Assembly: GCF_046254905.1 (NCBI RefSeq)
Contig: NZ_CP158016.1
Coordinates: 372,001 to 436,000 of the forward strand
Direction of reading: 5' to 3'
Length of the DNA: 64,000 bases
Origin: Pseudaeromonas aegiceratis
Lineage (GTDB): Bacteria; Pseudomonadota; Gammaproteobacteria; Enterobacterales; Aeromonadaceae
The first letter of the stretch is position 1, and every line of letters starts with the position of its first letter. Shown here piece by piece: positions 47,057 through 53,869 of the stretch. The notes under the pieces were generated by a model, which did not search any database, was not told where the DNA came from, and was given only the letters and a program-made list of their open reading frames with translations. Made by a program: the position numbers and the translations under genes.

Positions 47057-47800
47057 TCAGAGCATGTAGCCGTACTGTTGGATGATGGCCTTGGCCTGCT
47101 CCCCCTTGAGGAAGGCCAGCAGGGCGGTGGCGGCGGGGTTGTCTTGCCCTTTTTTGAGCAGGATGGCGTCCTGGGTGAGGGGGCTGTAGAGATCGGTGGG
47201 CACTATCCAGGCGGAACCCTGGCTGAGCTGACCGTCCTTGTAGACCTGGGACAGGGCCACGAAGCCCAGCTCGGCGTTGCCGCTGGCCACGTACTGGTAG
47301 GTTTGGCCGATATTCTCACCCTCGACGATCTTGCCGCTGACCGCGTCGGTCAGCCCCAGCTTGGCCAGCACCTCCATGGCGGCGCCGCCGTAGGGGGCTG
47401 TCTTGGGGTTGGCCACTGCCAGGTGGGCGAAGTCGCCCTTGAGGGCCGATTCATCCTTCACCGCGTCCGCCTTGGGGGACCAGAGTGCCAGCTTGCCCTT
47501 GGCGTAGGTGAACTGGCTGTCGGCCAGGGCCAGGTTGGCGGCGGCCAGCTTCTTGGGGGTCTTGCTGTCGGCGCTGACAAACACCTCGAAGGGGGCGCCG
47601 TTTTGCACCTGGGCAAACAGCTTGCCGGTGGAGCCGGAGACCACCACAGCCTCATGGCCGGTGGCGGCCTTGAACTGGCTGGCGATGGCCTGCATGGGGG
47701 CGACGAAGTTGGCGGCGACCGCCACCTGGACCTGTTCCGCCAGGGTGGGCAGGCTCAGGCACAGCAGGCCGAGGGTAACGAGCTGACGCAATGTACGCAT
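47057..47800 (-). CDS. modA: molybdate-binding periplasmic protein ModA (copy 1)
   Basis: 247 residues. Signal peptide to about TLAEQ, then the ModA-type type II binding-protein fold with VAAN (VAVAANFVAPM), GSTGKL and NAELGFVALSQV. It delivers molybdate (or tungstate) to ModBC. 41 bases after the second modA, so likely co-transcribed. The two copies share the fold but are clearly diverged, and may differ in anion affinity. Confidence 0.92.
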   Translation of the reverse strand: MRTLRQLVTLGLLCLSLPTLAEQVQVAVAANFVAPMQAIASQFKAATGHEAVVVSGSTGKLFAQVQNGAPFEVFVSADSKTPKKLAAANLALADSQFTYAKGKLALWSPKADAVKDESALKGDFAHLAVANPKTAPYGGAAMEVLAKLGLTDAVSGKIVEGENIGQTYQYVASGNAELGFVALSQVYKDGQLSQGSAWIVPTDLYSPLTQDAILLKKGQDNPAATALLAFLKGEQAKAIIQQYGYML

Positions 47801-47841
47801 GTGACACTCCTTGTTGATAATAAAAAATCGTTGTGAACCAA

Positions 47842-48579
47842 TCAGATGAGATAACCGTGTTCCTGCATGATGGCGCGGGCCGCCGGGGTCTGCAGGTAGT
47901 GCAATAGATCCTGGGCGGCGGCGTTGTCGGCGCCGCGGCTCAGCAGTATGGCCTGCTGCTCCAAGGGGGCGTGCAGGCTGGCCGGCACCCGCCAGTAGGA
48001 GCCGGGGGCATAGTGGCCCTGGTTATAGATGAGGGACAGGCTGACGAAGCCCAGCTCGGCGTTGCCGGTCTGGATCTGCTGGAAGGTCTGCAAGATGTTG
48101 CCGCCTTCCACCAGCTTGGGGGCCAGTTGCTCGGCCAGGCCCAGCTTGGCCAGCACCGCCATGGCGGCGGTGCCATGGACCGCCACCTTGGGGTTGGGCA
48201 GGGCCAGGTGGGCGAAGTGACCCGTCTTCAGCACGGCCCCCTCCTTGTCCACCAGGCTGGGATCGGTGGAGTAGAGCACCAGCTCGCTCCTGGCGTAGGT
48301 GAGGCGGCTGTCCGCCACCCCCAGGCCGTCGTCCGCCAGCTTGGCCGGCACCAGGCTGTCGGCGCTCAGCAGCAGGTCGAAGGGGGCACCGTTCTTGATC
48401 TGGGCATACAGCTGGCCCACGGCGCCGTAGCTGACGGTGATCTGGTGACCTGTCTCGGCGCTGAAGCGCTGGAGTATGGGCTCCATTGCCGGTTTGAAGC
48501 CGGCGGCCACCGCCACCAGGGCCTCGGCGGCCTGGGCCTGGCCCCACCACAGCAGCAGAACAAAAAGCAGGCGTTGCAT
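47842..48579 (-). CDS. molybdate-binding periplasmic protein ModA (copy 2)
   Basis: 245 residues. Signal peptide ending GQAQAAEAL, then VAVAAGFKPAMEPIL, SYGAVGQLYAQI, NPKVAVHGTAAMAVL and NAELGFVSLS. The GSTG-type loop of ModA is here SYGAVG, so the binding pocket differs from copy 1 and the ligand may be molybdate, tungstate or another oxyanion. It is the first gene of this minus-strand unit, and a ModE-like site lies upstream. Confidence 0.88.
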   Translation of the reverse strand: MQRLLFVLLLWWGQAQAAEALVAVAAGFKPAMEPILQRFSAETGHQITVSYGAVGQLYAQIKNGAPFDLLLSADSLVPAKLADDGLGVADSRLTYARSELVLYSTDPSLVDKEGAVLKTGHFAHLALPNPKVAVHGTAAMAVLAKLGLAEQLAPKLVEGGNILQTFQQIQTGNAELGFVSLSLIYNQGHYAPGSYWRVPASLHAPLEQQAILLSRGADNAAAQDLLHYLQTPAARAIMQEHGYLI

Positions 48580-48595
48580 GGGAAGTCCTTCTTGT

Positions 48596-48619
48596 CGTTA
48601 TGTGCCTCACTGCACAATG
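48596..48619. promoter_or_regulatory. candidate ModE operator upstream of modA copy 2
   Basis: CGTTATGT-N8-GCACAATG, 17 bases upstream of the modA copy 2 start. The left half matches the E. coli modA operator (CGTTATAT-N8-ACATAACG, from memory) at 7 of 8 positions, the right at 5 of 8. The weakest of the three sites in the region. Confidence 0.45.
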
Positions 48620-48864
48620 CATGTGGCTGCATAAGCTATGCCCGAACTGTACGGTCCTGAACTTAATCCATGATAACCTCGTAATCCATTGATTAATAAA
48701 TACATTACCTCATGCTGCGCCCAAGATTTCCGTGTCTTGTCTGGCTCGTCAATTCGTTGTGTTGTCGAATGCACAACGAAAGTGAGGGGTTTGTCACATG
48801 CGCCCCACAACCGACAGGCCTGCGTCATGAGCCGGCCGGCCGCGGGGCTGGGCCGGGAACATAA

Positions 48865-48890
48865 AAAATGGCGCCTTATGGCGCCATTTT
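48865..48890. terminator. mod operon terminator
   Basis: Perfect stem AAAATGGCGCC / GGCGCCATTTT with loop TTAT, symmetric; ends the modEDBC transcript on the minus strand. Confidence 0.88.
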
Positions 48891-48909
48891 GTGTGGCGTG
48901 GATCCGCCG

Positions 48910-49980
48910 CTACAGCAGGGCTACCGCCTTGATCTGGGCCCACAGCGCCATGCCCGGGGCGAGGGCCAGCTGGTGGGCGGAACGGGCCGTGATGCGCGCC
49001 AGTAGGGGGGTGGGTCCCAGGGCCAGCCGTACCAGCACATGGCCCGGCGTGTCCGCCGGTGCCAGGGCTGTCACTGTGGCGGGCAGCAGGTTGAGGATGC
49101 TGGAGTCCGCCGCCCGGGTCAGGGAGAGGCTCACGTCCCGGGCATGGATGCGGCAGCGCAGGGTCGTCCCCAGGGCTTCGCGGCGCTGGGCCACCCACAG
49201 CTCGCCGCCGGGTACCGTCAGCTGCGAGAGGCCGTCATCGGCGTGGCCGGCCAGTCGGGTGGTCCACACCACCCCCACGTCGTCGGCGAAGGCCGGCGGC
49301 AGATCCAGCCGCGCCAGTGTCTCGGTGAGGGGGCCGCTGGCCACCACGCTACCCTGGTTGAGCAGCACCAGGTGATCCGCCAATCGGGCCACCTCGTCCG
49401 GGGCATGGCTGACGTAGATCACCGGGATGGCCAGCTCCTGATGCAGCCGCTCCAGGTAGGGCAAGATCTCCTGCTTGCGTTTGAGATCCAGCGCCGCCAG
49501 GGGCTCGTCCATCAGCAGCAGGCGCGGGGCGCACAGCAGGGCCCGGGCGATGGCGGCCCGCTGGCGCTCACCGCCGGAGAGGCTGTGGGGCGCCCGATCC
49601 AGCAGGGGACGTATGCCCAGCAGCTCGGCGGTCTCTTCCAGATCGCCCCGGGGGACACCGGCGGCCAGCCGGCGGCGGCCGTAATCCAGGTTCTGCCGCA
49701 CGCTCAGGTGGGGGAACAGGCTGGCCTCCTGGAACACGTAGCCGATGGCTCGCCGATGGGGCGGTACAAACAGGCCGCGGCTGTCGTCCTGCCAGATCTC
49801 GTCCCCCACCTGCAGGCGGCCGGGCAGCTGCTCCAGGCCGGCGATGGCCCGCAGGCAGCTGGTCTTGCCGGAGCCGGAGGGGCCGAACAGGGCGCTGATC
49901 CCCTCGCCGGGCAGGCTCAGGGCCACATCCAGGGTGAAACCGTCCCGCACCACGCGAAACTGCGCGTCTATCTGACTCAT
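48910..49980 (-). CDS. modC: molybdate ABC transporter ATP-binding protein
   Basis: 356 residues from the ATG at 49980. Walker A GPSGSGKT (about residues 32-39), signature LSGGERQR, Walker B LLLMDEPLAALD, and a C-terminal TOBE (molbindin) domain (REALGTTLRCRIHARDVSLSL..) that binds oxyanions. The start overlaps the modB stop (ATGA). Couples ATP hydrolysis to molybdate import. Confidence 0.95.
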   Translation of the reverse strand: MSQIDAQFRVVRDGFTLDVALSLPGEGISALFGPSGSGKTSCLRAIAGLEQLPGRLQVGDEIWQDDSRGLFVPPHRRAIGYVFQEASLFPHLSVRQNLDYGRRRLAAGVPRGDLEETAELLGIRPLLDRAPHSLSGGERQRAAIARALLCAPRLLLMDEPLAALDLKRKQEILPYLERLHQELAIPVIYVSHAPDEVARLADHLVLLNQGSVVASGPLTETLARLDLPPAFADDVGVVWTTRLAGHADDGLSQLTVPGGELWVAQRREALGTTLRCRIHARDVSLSLTRAADSSILNLLPATVTALAPADTPGHVLVRLALGPTPLLARITARSAHQLALAPGMALWAQIKAVALL

Positions 49981-50654
49981 GGCCGGCCTCCGTTGCGCGG
50001 TTGGCCGAAGCCGTAGATCAGCAGCAGCCCCAGGGCGGCAAACAGCACCATGCCGCCGGCCAGCCAGTGGGCCTGAGCATATTCCAGCGCCTCCACATGG
50101 TTGTAGATCTGGGTGGAGAGCACCCGGGTCTTGCCGGGGATGTTGCCGCCTATCATCAGCACCACGCCGAACTCGCCGATGGCGTGGCAGAAGCCCAGCA
50201 CCCCGGCGGTGATGAAGCCCGGGCGGGCCAGGGGCAGCACCACGGAAACAAAGGTGTCCCAGGGACCGGCCCGCAGGGTGGCGGCCACCTCCAGGGGGCG
50301 GGGGCCGATGGCGGCGAAGGCGTTCTGCAGCGGCTGGACCACGAAGGGCAGGGAGTGCACCACGCTGCCCAGCACGATACCGGTGAAGGTGAAGGGCAGG
50401 GTGCCCAGTCCCAGCCCCTCGGTGAGGCGTCCCAGGGGGCCGCTCGGGCCCATCAGGATCAGCAGGTAGAAGCCCAGTACCGTGGGGGGCAGCACCATGG
50501 GCAAGGTGGTGAGGGTGCTGATAACGGGCCGCCAGCGGGAGGCGGTGGTGGCCAGCCACCAGGCCAGGGGGGTGGCCAGCAGCAGCAACAGGCTGGTGGC
50601 CAGCACCGCCATCTTCAGGGTGATGAGCAGGGCCTGCCAGTCCATCGGACTCAT
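49977..50654 (-). CDS. modB: molybdate ABC transporter permease
   Basis: 225 residues, about five transmembrane helices, with the EAA loop typical of binding-protein-dependent permeases (EVAATLRAGPWDTFVSVVLPLARPG). Starts at the ATG at 50654, which overlaps the modD stop by four bases; the frame upstream of this has no membrane character. Partner of ModC and of the ModA copies. Confidence 0.95.
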   Translation of the reverse strand: MSPMDWQALLITLKMAVLATSLLLLLATPLAWWLATTASRWRPVISTLTTLPMVLPPTVLGFYLLILMGPSGPLGRLTEGLGLGTLPFTFTGIVLGSVVHSLPFVVQPLQNAFAAIGPRPLEVAATLRAGPWDTFVSVVLPLARPGFITAGVLGFCHAIGEFGVVLMIGGNIPGKTRVLSTQIYNHVEALEYAQAHWLAGGMVLFAALGLLLIYGFGQPRNGGRP

Positions 50655-51496
50655 AGGCCGGCCTCGGCGGCCGGGGTGAAGTGCACCTGCACATCCCGCG
50701 GCTTGGCCCAGTAGGGGGCCGAGGTCACCAGCAGATCGGCACCGGCGGCGGCATAGGCGCCGGCATTGCCGGCATTGACCCCGCCCGCCGCGGCGATGAG
50801 CGGTCGGCGGCCCAGCTCCTGGCAGAGGGCCAGGCACTGTACCACTTCGCTGGGGGAGAACTTGTCCAGCTGCAGCATCTCGGCGCCGGCGGCGATCCAG
50901 GTGCGGGCGTCGACCAGATCGTGCACCTCCACGCTGCGGCGTTGCTCCGGGTGCTGGCGGGCCAGCCGGGCCAGGGTGACCTCAGGCGCCTCGGCCAGGA
51001 ACTGCCGGTGTTCGGCGAACAAGAGCAGGCTCTCGGAGAGCCCCAGGCGATGGACGATGCCGCCACCGGCCCGGACCGCCTTGACGCTCATGGCCTTGCT
51101 GCCCGGGGTCTGCTTGCGGGTGCAGGCCACCGGCACGCCACCGGCGGCCGCCACTATCTCGGCGGTGGCGCTGGCCAGGCCAGCCGCCCATTCCAGCAGG
51201 ATCTGGCTGGCCTTCCACAGCTTGAGCAGGGTGACTGGCTCACCCTGTACCGCCAGCAGCAGGGTGCCGGGGGGGGCTACCTGGCCGGAGGGGGCATGCA
51301 GCTCTGGGCTCAGGCCCAGCAGCTGACACAGGCGGGCTACCTCTTCGGTACCGCAGACGGTCATGGCCGCCCGGGCGTAAAAATGCATCCAGGCCGGGGC
51401 CGAGCTCAGGGGCAAAGACTGGCTGGTGAGATCGCCATAGGGCACGTCGTCGGCCAGCAGGGCCTGCAGTTGGTTATCGCTGAGTACTACATCCAT
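50651..51496 (-). CDS. modD: ModD, nicotinate-nucleotide pyrophosphorylase-like protein
   Basis: 281 residues. Homologous to quinolinate phosphoribosyltransferase (NadC): the conserved VPYGDLTSQSL start, TRKQTPGSK motif and HDLVDARTWIAAGAEMLQLDKF barrel segment are present. Family members called ModD sit in molybdate operons of several proteobacteria (for example Rhodobacter); the biochemical role is not settled. AAGGAA precedes the ATG at 51496. Lies between modE and modB. Confidence 0.85.
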   Translation of the reverse strand: MDVVLSDNQLQALLADDVPYGDLTSQSLPLSSAPAWMHFYARAAMTVCGTEEVARLCQLLGLSPELHAPSGQVAPPGTLLLAVQGEPVTLLKLWKASQILLEWAAGLASATAEIVAAAGGVPVACTRKQTPGSKAMSVKAVRAGGGIVHRLGLSESLLLFAEHRQFLAEAPEVTLARLARQHPEQRRSVEVHDLVDARTWIAAGAEMLQLDKFSPSEVVQCLALCQELGRRPLIAAAGGVNAGNAGAYAAAGADLLVTSAPYWAKPRDVQVHFTPAAEAGL

Positions 51497-51510
51497 GTGC
51501 TGAATTTCCT

Positions 51511-52350
51511 TTAGTCCTGACTGCACAACAACACCGCCGAGGCCTTGAAGGCGCCGCAGGCGGCCATGCCTTCGGTGAGCCCCAGCTGATCCACGCTCTC
51601 CCGGGTGATGACGGCGCACAGGTGCTTGCCGCCGGGCAGGGCCAGCACCACCTCGCTGTTCACCGGCCCGTTGTGGATGCGGGTGATCTCGCCCCACAGC
51701 TGGTTGCGCGGCGACAGCCGCAGCCCGGGCTCGGTCACCAGCAGCACAGAGTGGGACTTGATCAGGGCGTAGACCTCACAGCCCAGCTGCAGTCCCATGC
51801 TCTCGGCGGACTCCCGGGTGATCACCGAGTGGATCTGTTGGTGGTCGTCCAGCTCCAGGCTTACCTCGAAGTCCACCGGGCCGGTGCGCATGGCCACCAC
51901 TGTGCCGATGAACTGGTTGCGGGCGCTGCTCTTCAAAGAGAGGCGGCGGATCAGGCGACGCAGATCCCGCACGTCCGAGGTGCCGCCGGCGGGATCCGGC
52001 TTGGGCAGGGCCTGCTGCAACTTGGCCAGGGTCTGCTGGTATTCCGCCTCCATGGCGCGAAACAGCGCCACTATCTGCCGGCCATAGGGGGTGAGCTGGG
52101 TGCCGCCGCCCTGCTTGCCGCCTGTGGTGCGGATCACCAGGGGCGACTCCGCCAGGTTGTTCATGTCATCCAGGGCATCCCAGGCGGCGCGGTAGGAGAG
52201 GGGCAACGACTTGGCGGCCTGGCTCAGGGAGCCCAGCCGGTCGATGGCCTCCAGCAGGCGGATGCGGGTGTCCCCCAAAAAGGGGCCCACCTCGGTGCAG
52301 AGTTTCAGTTCCCCCAGCAGGCGGGGGGAGGAATGGGAGCTAGTCGACAT
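51511..52350 (-). CDS. modE: ModE, molybdate-responsive transcription regulator
   Basis: 279 residues. N-terminal winged helix (LLEAIDRLGSLSQAAKSLPLSYRAAWDALDDMNNL, about residues 25-60) and two C-terminal TOBE/Mop domains (SARNQFIGTV.. and SPRNQLWGEI..) that bind molybdate. Length is close to E. coli ModE. ATG at 52350 with AGGA 7 bases upstream; an in-frame ATG at 52389 lacks a ribosome binding site. A ModE-like operator overlaps the start, suggesting autorepression. Confidence 0.95.
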   Translation of the reverse strand: MSTSSHSSPRLLGELKLCTEVGPFLGDTRIRLLEAIDRLGSLSQAAKSLPLSYRAAWDALDDMNNLAESPLVIRTTGGKQGGGTQLTPYGRQIVALFRAMEAEYQQTLAKLQQALPKPDPAGGTSDVRDLRRLIRRLSLKSSARNQFIGTVVAMRTGPVDFEVSLELDDHQQIHSVITRESAESMGLQLGCEVYALIKSHSVLLVTEPGLRLSPRNQLWGEITRIHNGPVNSEVVLALPGGKHLCAVITRESVDQLGLTEGMAACGAFKASAVLLCSQD

Positions 52351-52368
52351 GTTGTGTCCTATATAACG
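52345..52368. promoter_or_regulatory. candidate ModE operator over the modE start codon
   Basis: On the minus strand CGTTATAT-N8-ACATGTCG, with the modE ATG inside its right half. The left half matches the E. coli modA operator fully and the right half at 6 of 8 positions. Fits autoregulation of modEDBC. Confidence 0.65.
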
Positions 52369-52464
52369 GGTTTGACGGTTTTGCTGCAAAACCGAGGCAT
52401 TGGGCCGCTATGCTGGCAATCATATGGCGCCTAGGCGTAGTCTCCTGTTGAAGCCATTTGATTT

Positions 52465-52488
52465 CGCTATGTTTTTATCAATATAGCG
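52465..52488. promoter_or_regulatory. candidate ModE operator upstream of the molbindin gene
   Basis: CGCTATGT-N8-ATATAGCG. The two halves are inverted repeats at 7 of 8 positions with the same N8 spacing as known ModE sites. Lies 47 bases before the molbindin ATG, where it could control that gene or both divergent genes. Confidence 0.7.
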
Positions 52489-52535
52489 TGGCCCGTGGCA
52501 AGACGACGACCGAGCATTCTGACAAGGAGTTCATC

Positions 52536-52964
52536 ATGAGCATCAGCGCCCGTAACGTATTTGAAGGCAAAATCAGTGCCATTACCGAAGGCCCGGTTCA
52601 TGCCGAGGTGAGTCTGACCACCGAAGGTGGCGACACTATCGTGGCCGTGGTCACCGAGACCAGCGTCAAGACCCTGGGTCTGGCGGTGGGCGGGGTGGCC
52701 AAGGCGTTCGTCAAGGCGCCCGGCATCATGGTGCTGGCGGACGAGAGCGGCCTGCGCTTCAGTGCCCGCAATCACTTAAGCGGCAGCGTGGCCGCCGTGG
52801 TGCCCGGTGCGGTGAACAGCGAGGTGGTGGTGACCCTCGCCGGCGGCAGCCAGGTGAAGGCGGTAGTGACCAACGAGGCGGTGGCCGAGATGCAGCTGGC
52901 CGCCGGCAAGCCAGCCAGCGTGCTGTTCAAGGCCAGCCAGGTGATCCTGGGCGTGCCGGTCTGA
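52536..52964 (+). CDS. two-domain molbindin (molybdopterin/oxyanion-binding TOBE protein)
   Basis: 142 residues, two TOBE (Mop) domains starting at SARNVFEGKISAITEGP (about residue 3) and SARNHLSGSVAAVVPGA (about residue 73). Cytoplasmic molybdate storage/homeostasis protein of the Mop/ModG type. AAGGAG lies 6 bases before the ATG at 52536. Divergent from modE behind a good ModE-like site, so its expression probably follows molybdate status. Confidence 0.92.
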   Translation: MSISARNVFEGKISAITEGPVHAEVSLTTEGGDTIVAVVTETSVKTLGLAVGGVAKAFVKAPGIMVLADESGLRFSARNHLSGSVAAVVPGAVNSEVVVTLAGGSQVKAVVTNEAVAEMQLAAGKPASVLFKASQVILGVPV

Positions 52965-52970
52965 GTGGTT

Positions 52971-52990
52971 AGCCCCAGAAGGGGCTGTTT
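52971..52990 (+). terminator. molbindin gene terminator
   Basis: Stem AGCCCC-AGAA-GGGGCT then GTTT, 6 bases after the stop; weak intrinsic terminator. Confidence 0.55.
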
Positions 52991-53445
52991 CAAGTGAGGG
53001 GTATATCACCTCTGTGCTTTTTATCGGCTCTGGTTGTTTCGAGTCGTCTGTTGTCCGTCCCGCCCTTGCCCGCTTCTGTGCTTTTTCATGGTTCGGCTTG
53101 GCGGTGGCGGGCCAAGGGGGACTGTGCCGTCCCCCTTGGCAATCCCCGGCAATCCCTACCCGCTGACCCTTCGGGTTCCCTCGTCCAGCGCCTCGGCTTA
53201 TCGGTCGTTATCGACGTGTTCCCGACACGGCGATAACTCGCTCGGCTTCCCTGCCTCGCGACCGAGCCGCGGCGCTTTCCTCAGTCAGCGGCAAGGGATG
53301 GGATAGGGTTAGCAAACTCCTGAGATCCGTCTGATACAGAGCAGAGCGTTGTTTGGGATACGGATAAACAGCCTGGACTGGCGAAGTCATATACCCGGCA
53401 TTGTCTTGATGGTGGCGCCCAGGGTTATTTATTGGGGCGGAACAA
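52991..53445. other. gene-free, hairpin-rich region
   Basis: About 455 bases without a credible gene. Short open frames on both strands lack ribosome binding sites and family signals. Strong stem-loops are present: GCCAAGGGGGAC/GTCCCCCTTGGC (53111-53140), ACCC-TTCG-GGT near 53166, GTTATCGaCGTGT/ACACGgCGATAAC (53207-53237) and GCTCGG/CCGAGC (53240-53267). It could encode a structured RNA or be a palindromic repeat element. Confidence 0.55.
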
Positions 53446-53467
53446 AAACGGCGCCGCGGCGCCGTTT
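53446..53467. terminator. terminator after the SirB2-type gene
   Basis: AAACGGCGCC / GGCGCCGTTT inverted repeat; on the minus strand it follows the SirB2-type stop and is trailed by TTTTTGTT. Confidence 0.75.
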
Positions 53468-53488
53468 GTTATTTGGGATGCAAGGGGG

Positions 53489-53869
53489 TTAGGCCCAGGG
53501 CAGTATCTGCTTGGTGACCGCCACGGCGGCGATATAGCCAAAGCAGGCCAGGGCGGCGGCGCCCCAACCCAGGCCGGCCAGGGAGCGGCCCCGGGCCAGG
53601 GCCTTGTGGCCGAGTATGATGTAGAGCAGCAGGGCCAGCACCTTGGCGGTGAGCACGCTGCTGTTGACGAAGGGATAGCGGTGGATCTGCAGCATCATGG
53701 CCACGGCGGCACTCAGCAGCAGGGTGTCGTTGATATGGGGCAGGATGCGCAGCCAGCGCCAGCGACGCCAGTTACCGCCCAGCAGGCCCGTCAGCCAACG
53801 ACCGGCGAACAGCAGCAGGCTCACTACCACAAACAACAGGTGGGCATGTTTTAACGCCAGGTAACTCAT
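53489..53869 (-). CDS. SirB2-family membrane protein
   Basis: 126 residues with about four transmembrane helices. Conserved SirB2-family features include HAHLLFVVVSLLLFAGRW at the N-terminus and LPHINDTLLLSAAVAMM. The family was linked to Salmonella invasion-gene regulation but its biochemical function is unknown. The start overlaps the kefB stop (ATGA), so it belongs to the kef transcript. Confidence 0.85.
   Translation of the reverse strand: MSYLALKHAHLLFVVVSLLLFAGRWLTGLLGGNWRRWRWLRILPHINDTLLLSAAVAMMLQIHRYPFVNSSVLTAKVLALLLYIILGHKALARGRSLAGLGWGAAALACFGYIAAVAVTKQILPWA

Larger units (their letters stand above)
48580..48909. other. intergenic region between modA and modC
   Basis: 330 bases with no credible gene. 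Holds the ModE-like site at 48596-48619, an AT-rich stretch suited to a promoter for modA copy 2 (about 48660-48740), and the modC terminator at 48865-48890. Confidence 0.6.

Noticed and set aside
45923..47836. 637-codon frame opposite the porin and modA
   Set aside because: It spans two real minus-strand genes and their gap; the repeated Val/Gly/Leu/Gln pattern is a reading artefact.
50655..50837. Longer N-terminus for ModB (286 residues)
   Set aside because: The extra residues are Arg/Gly-rich and antisense-like; the ATG at 50654 overlapping the modD stop is the natural start.
52351..52535. Molybdenum-cofactor riboswitch before modE or the molbindin gene
   Set aside because: I found no matching conserved stem pattern; ModE-type operators explain the region better.
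52990..53390. Short plus- and minus-strand frames of 60-90 codons in the hairpin-rich stretch
   Set aside because: No ribosome binding sites, no family similarity and strong palindromes inside the frames.
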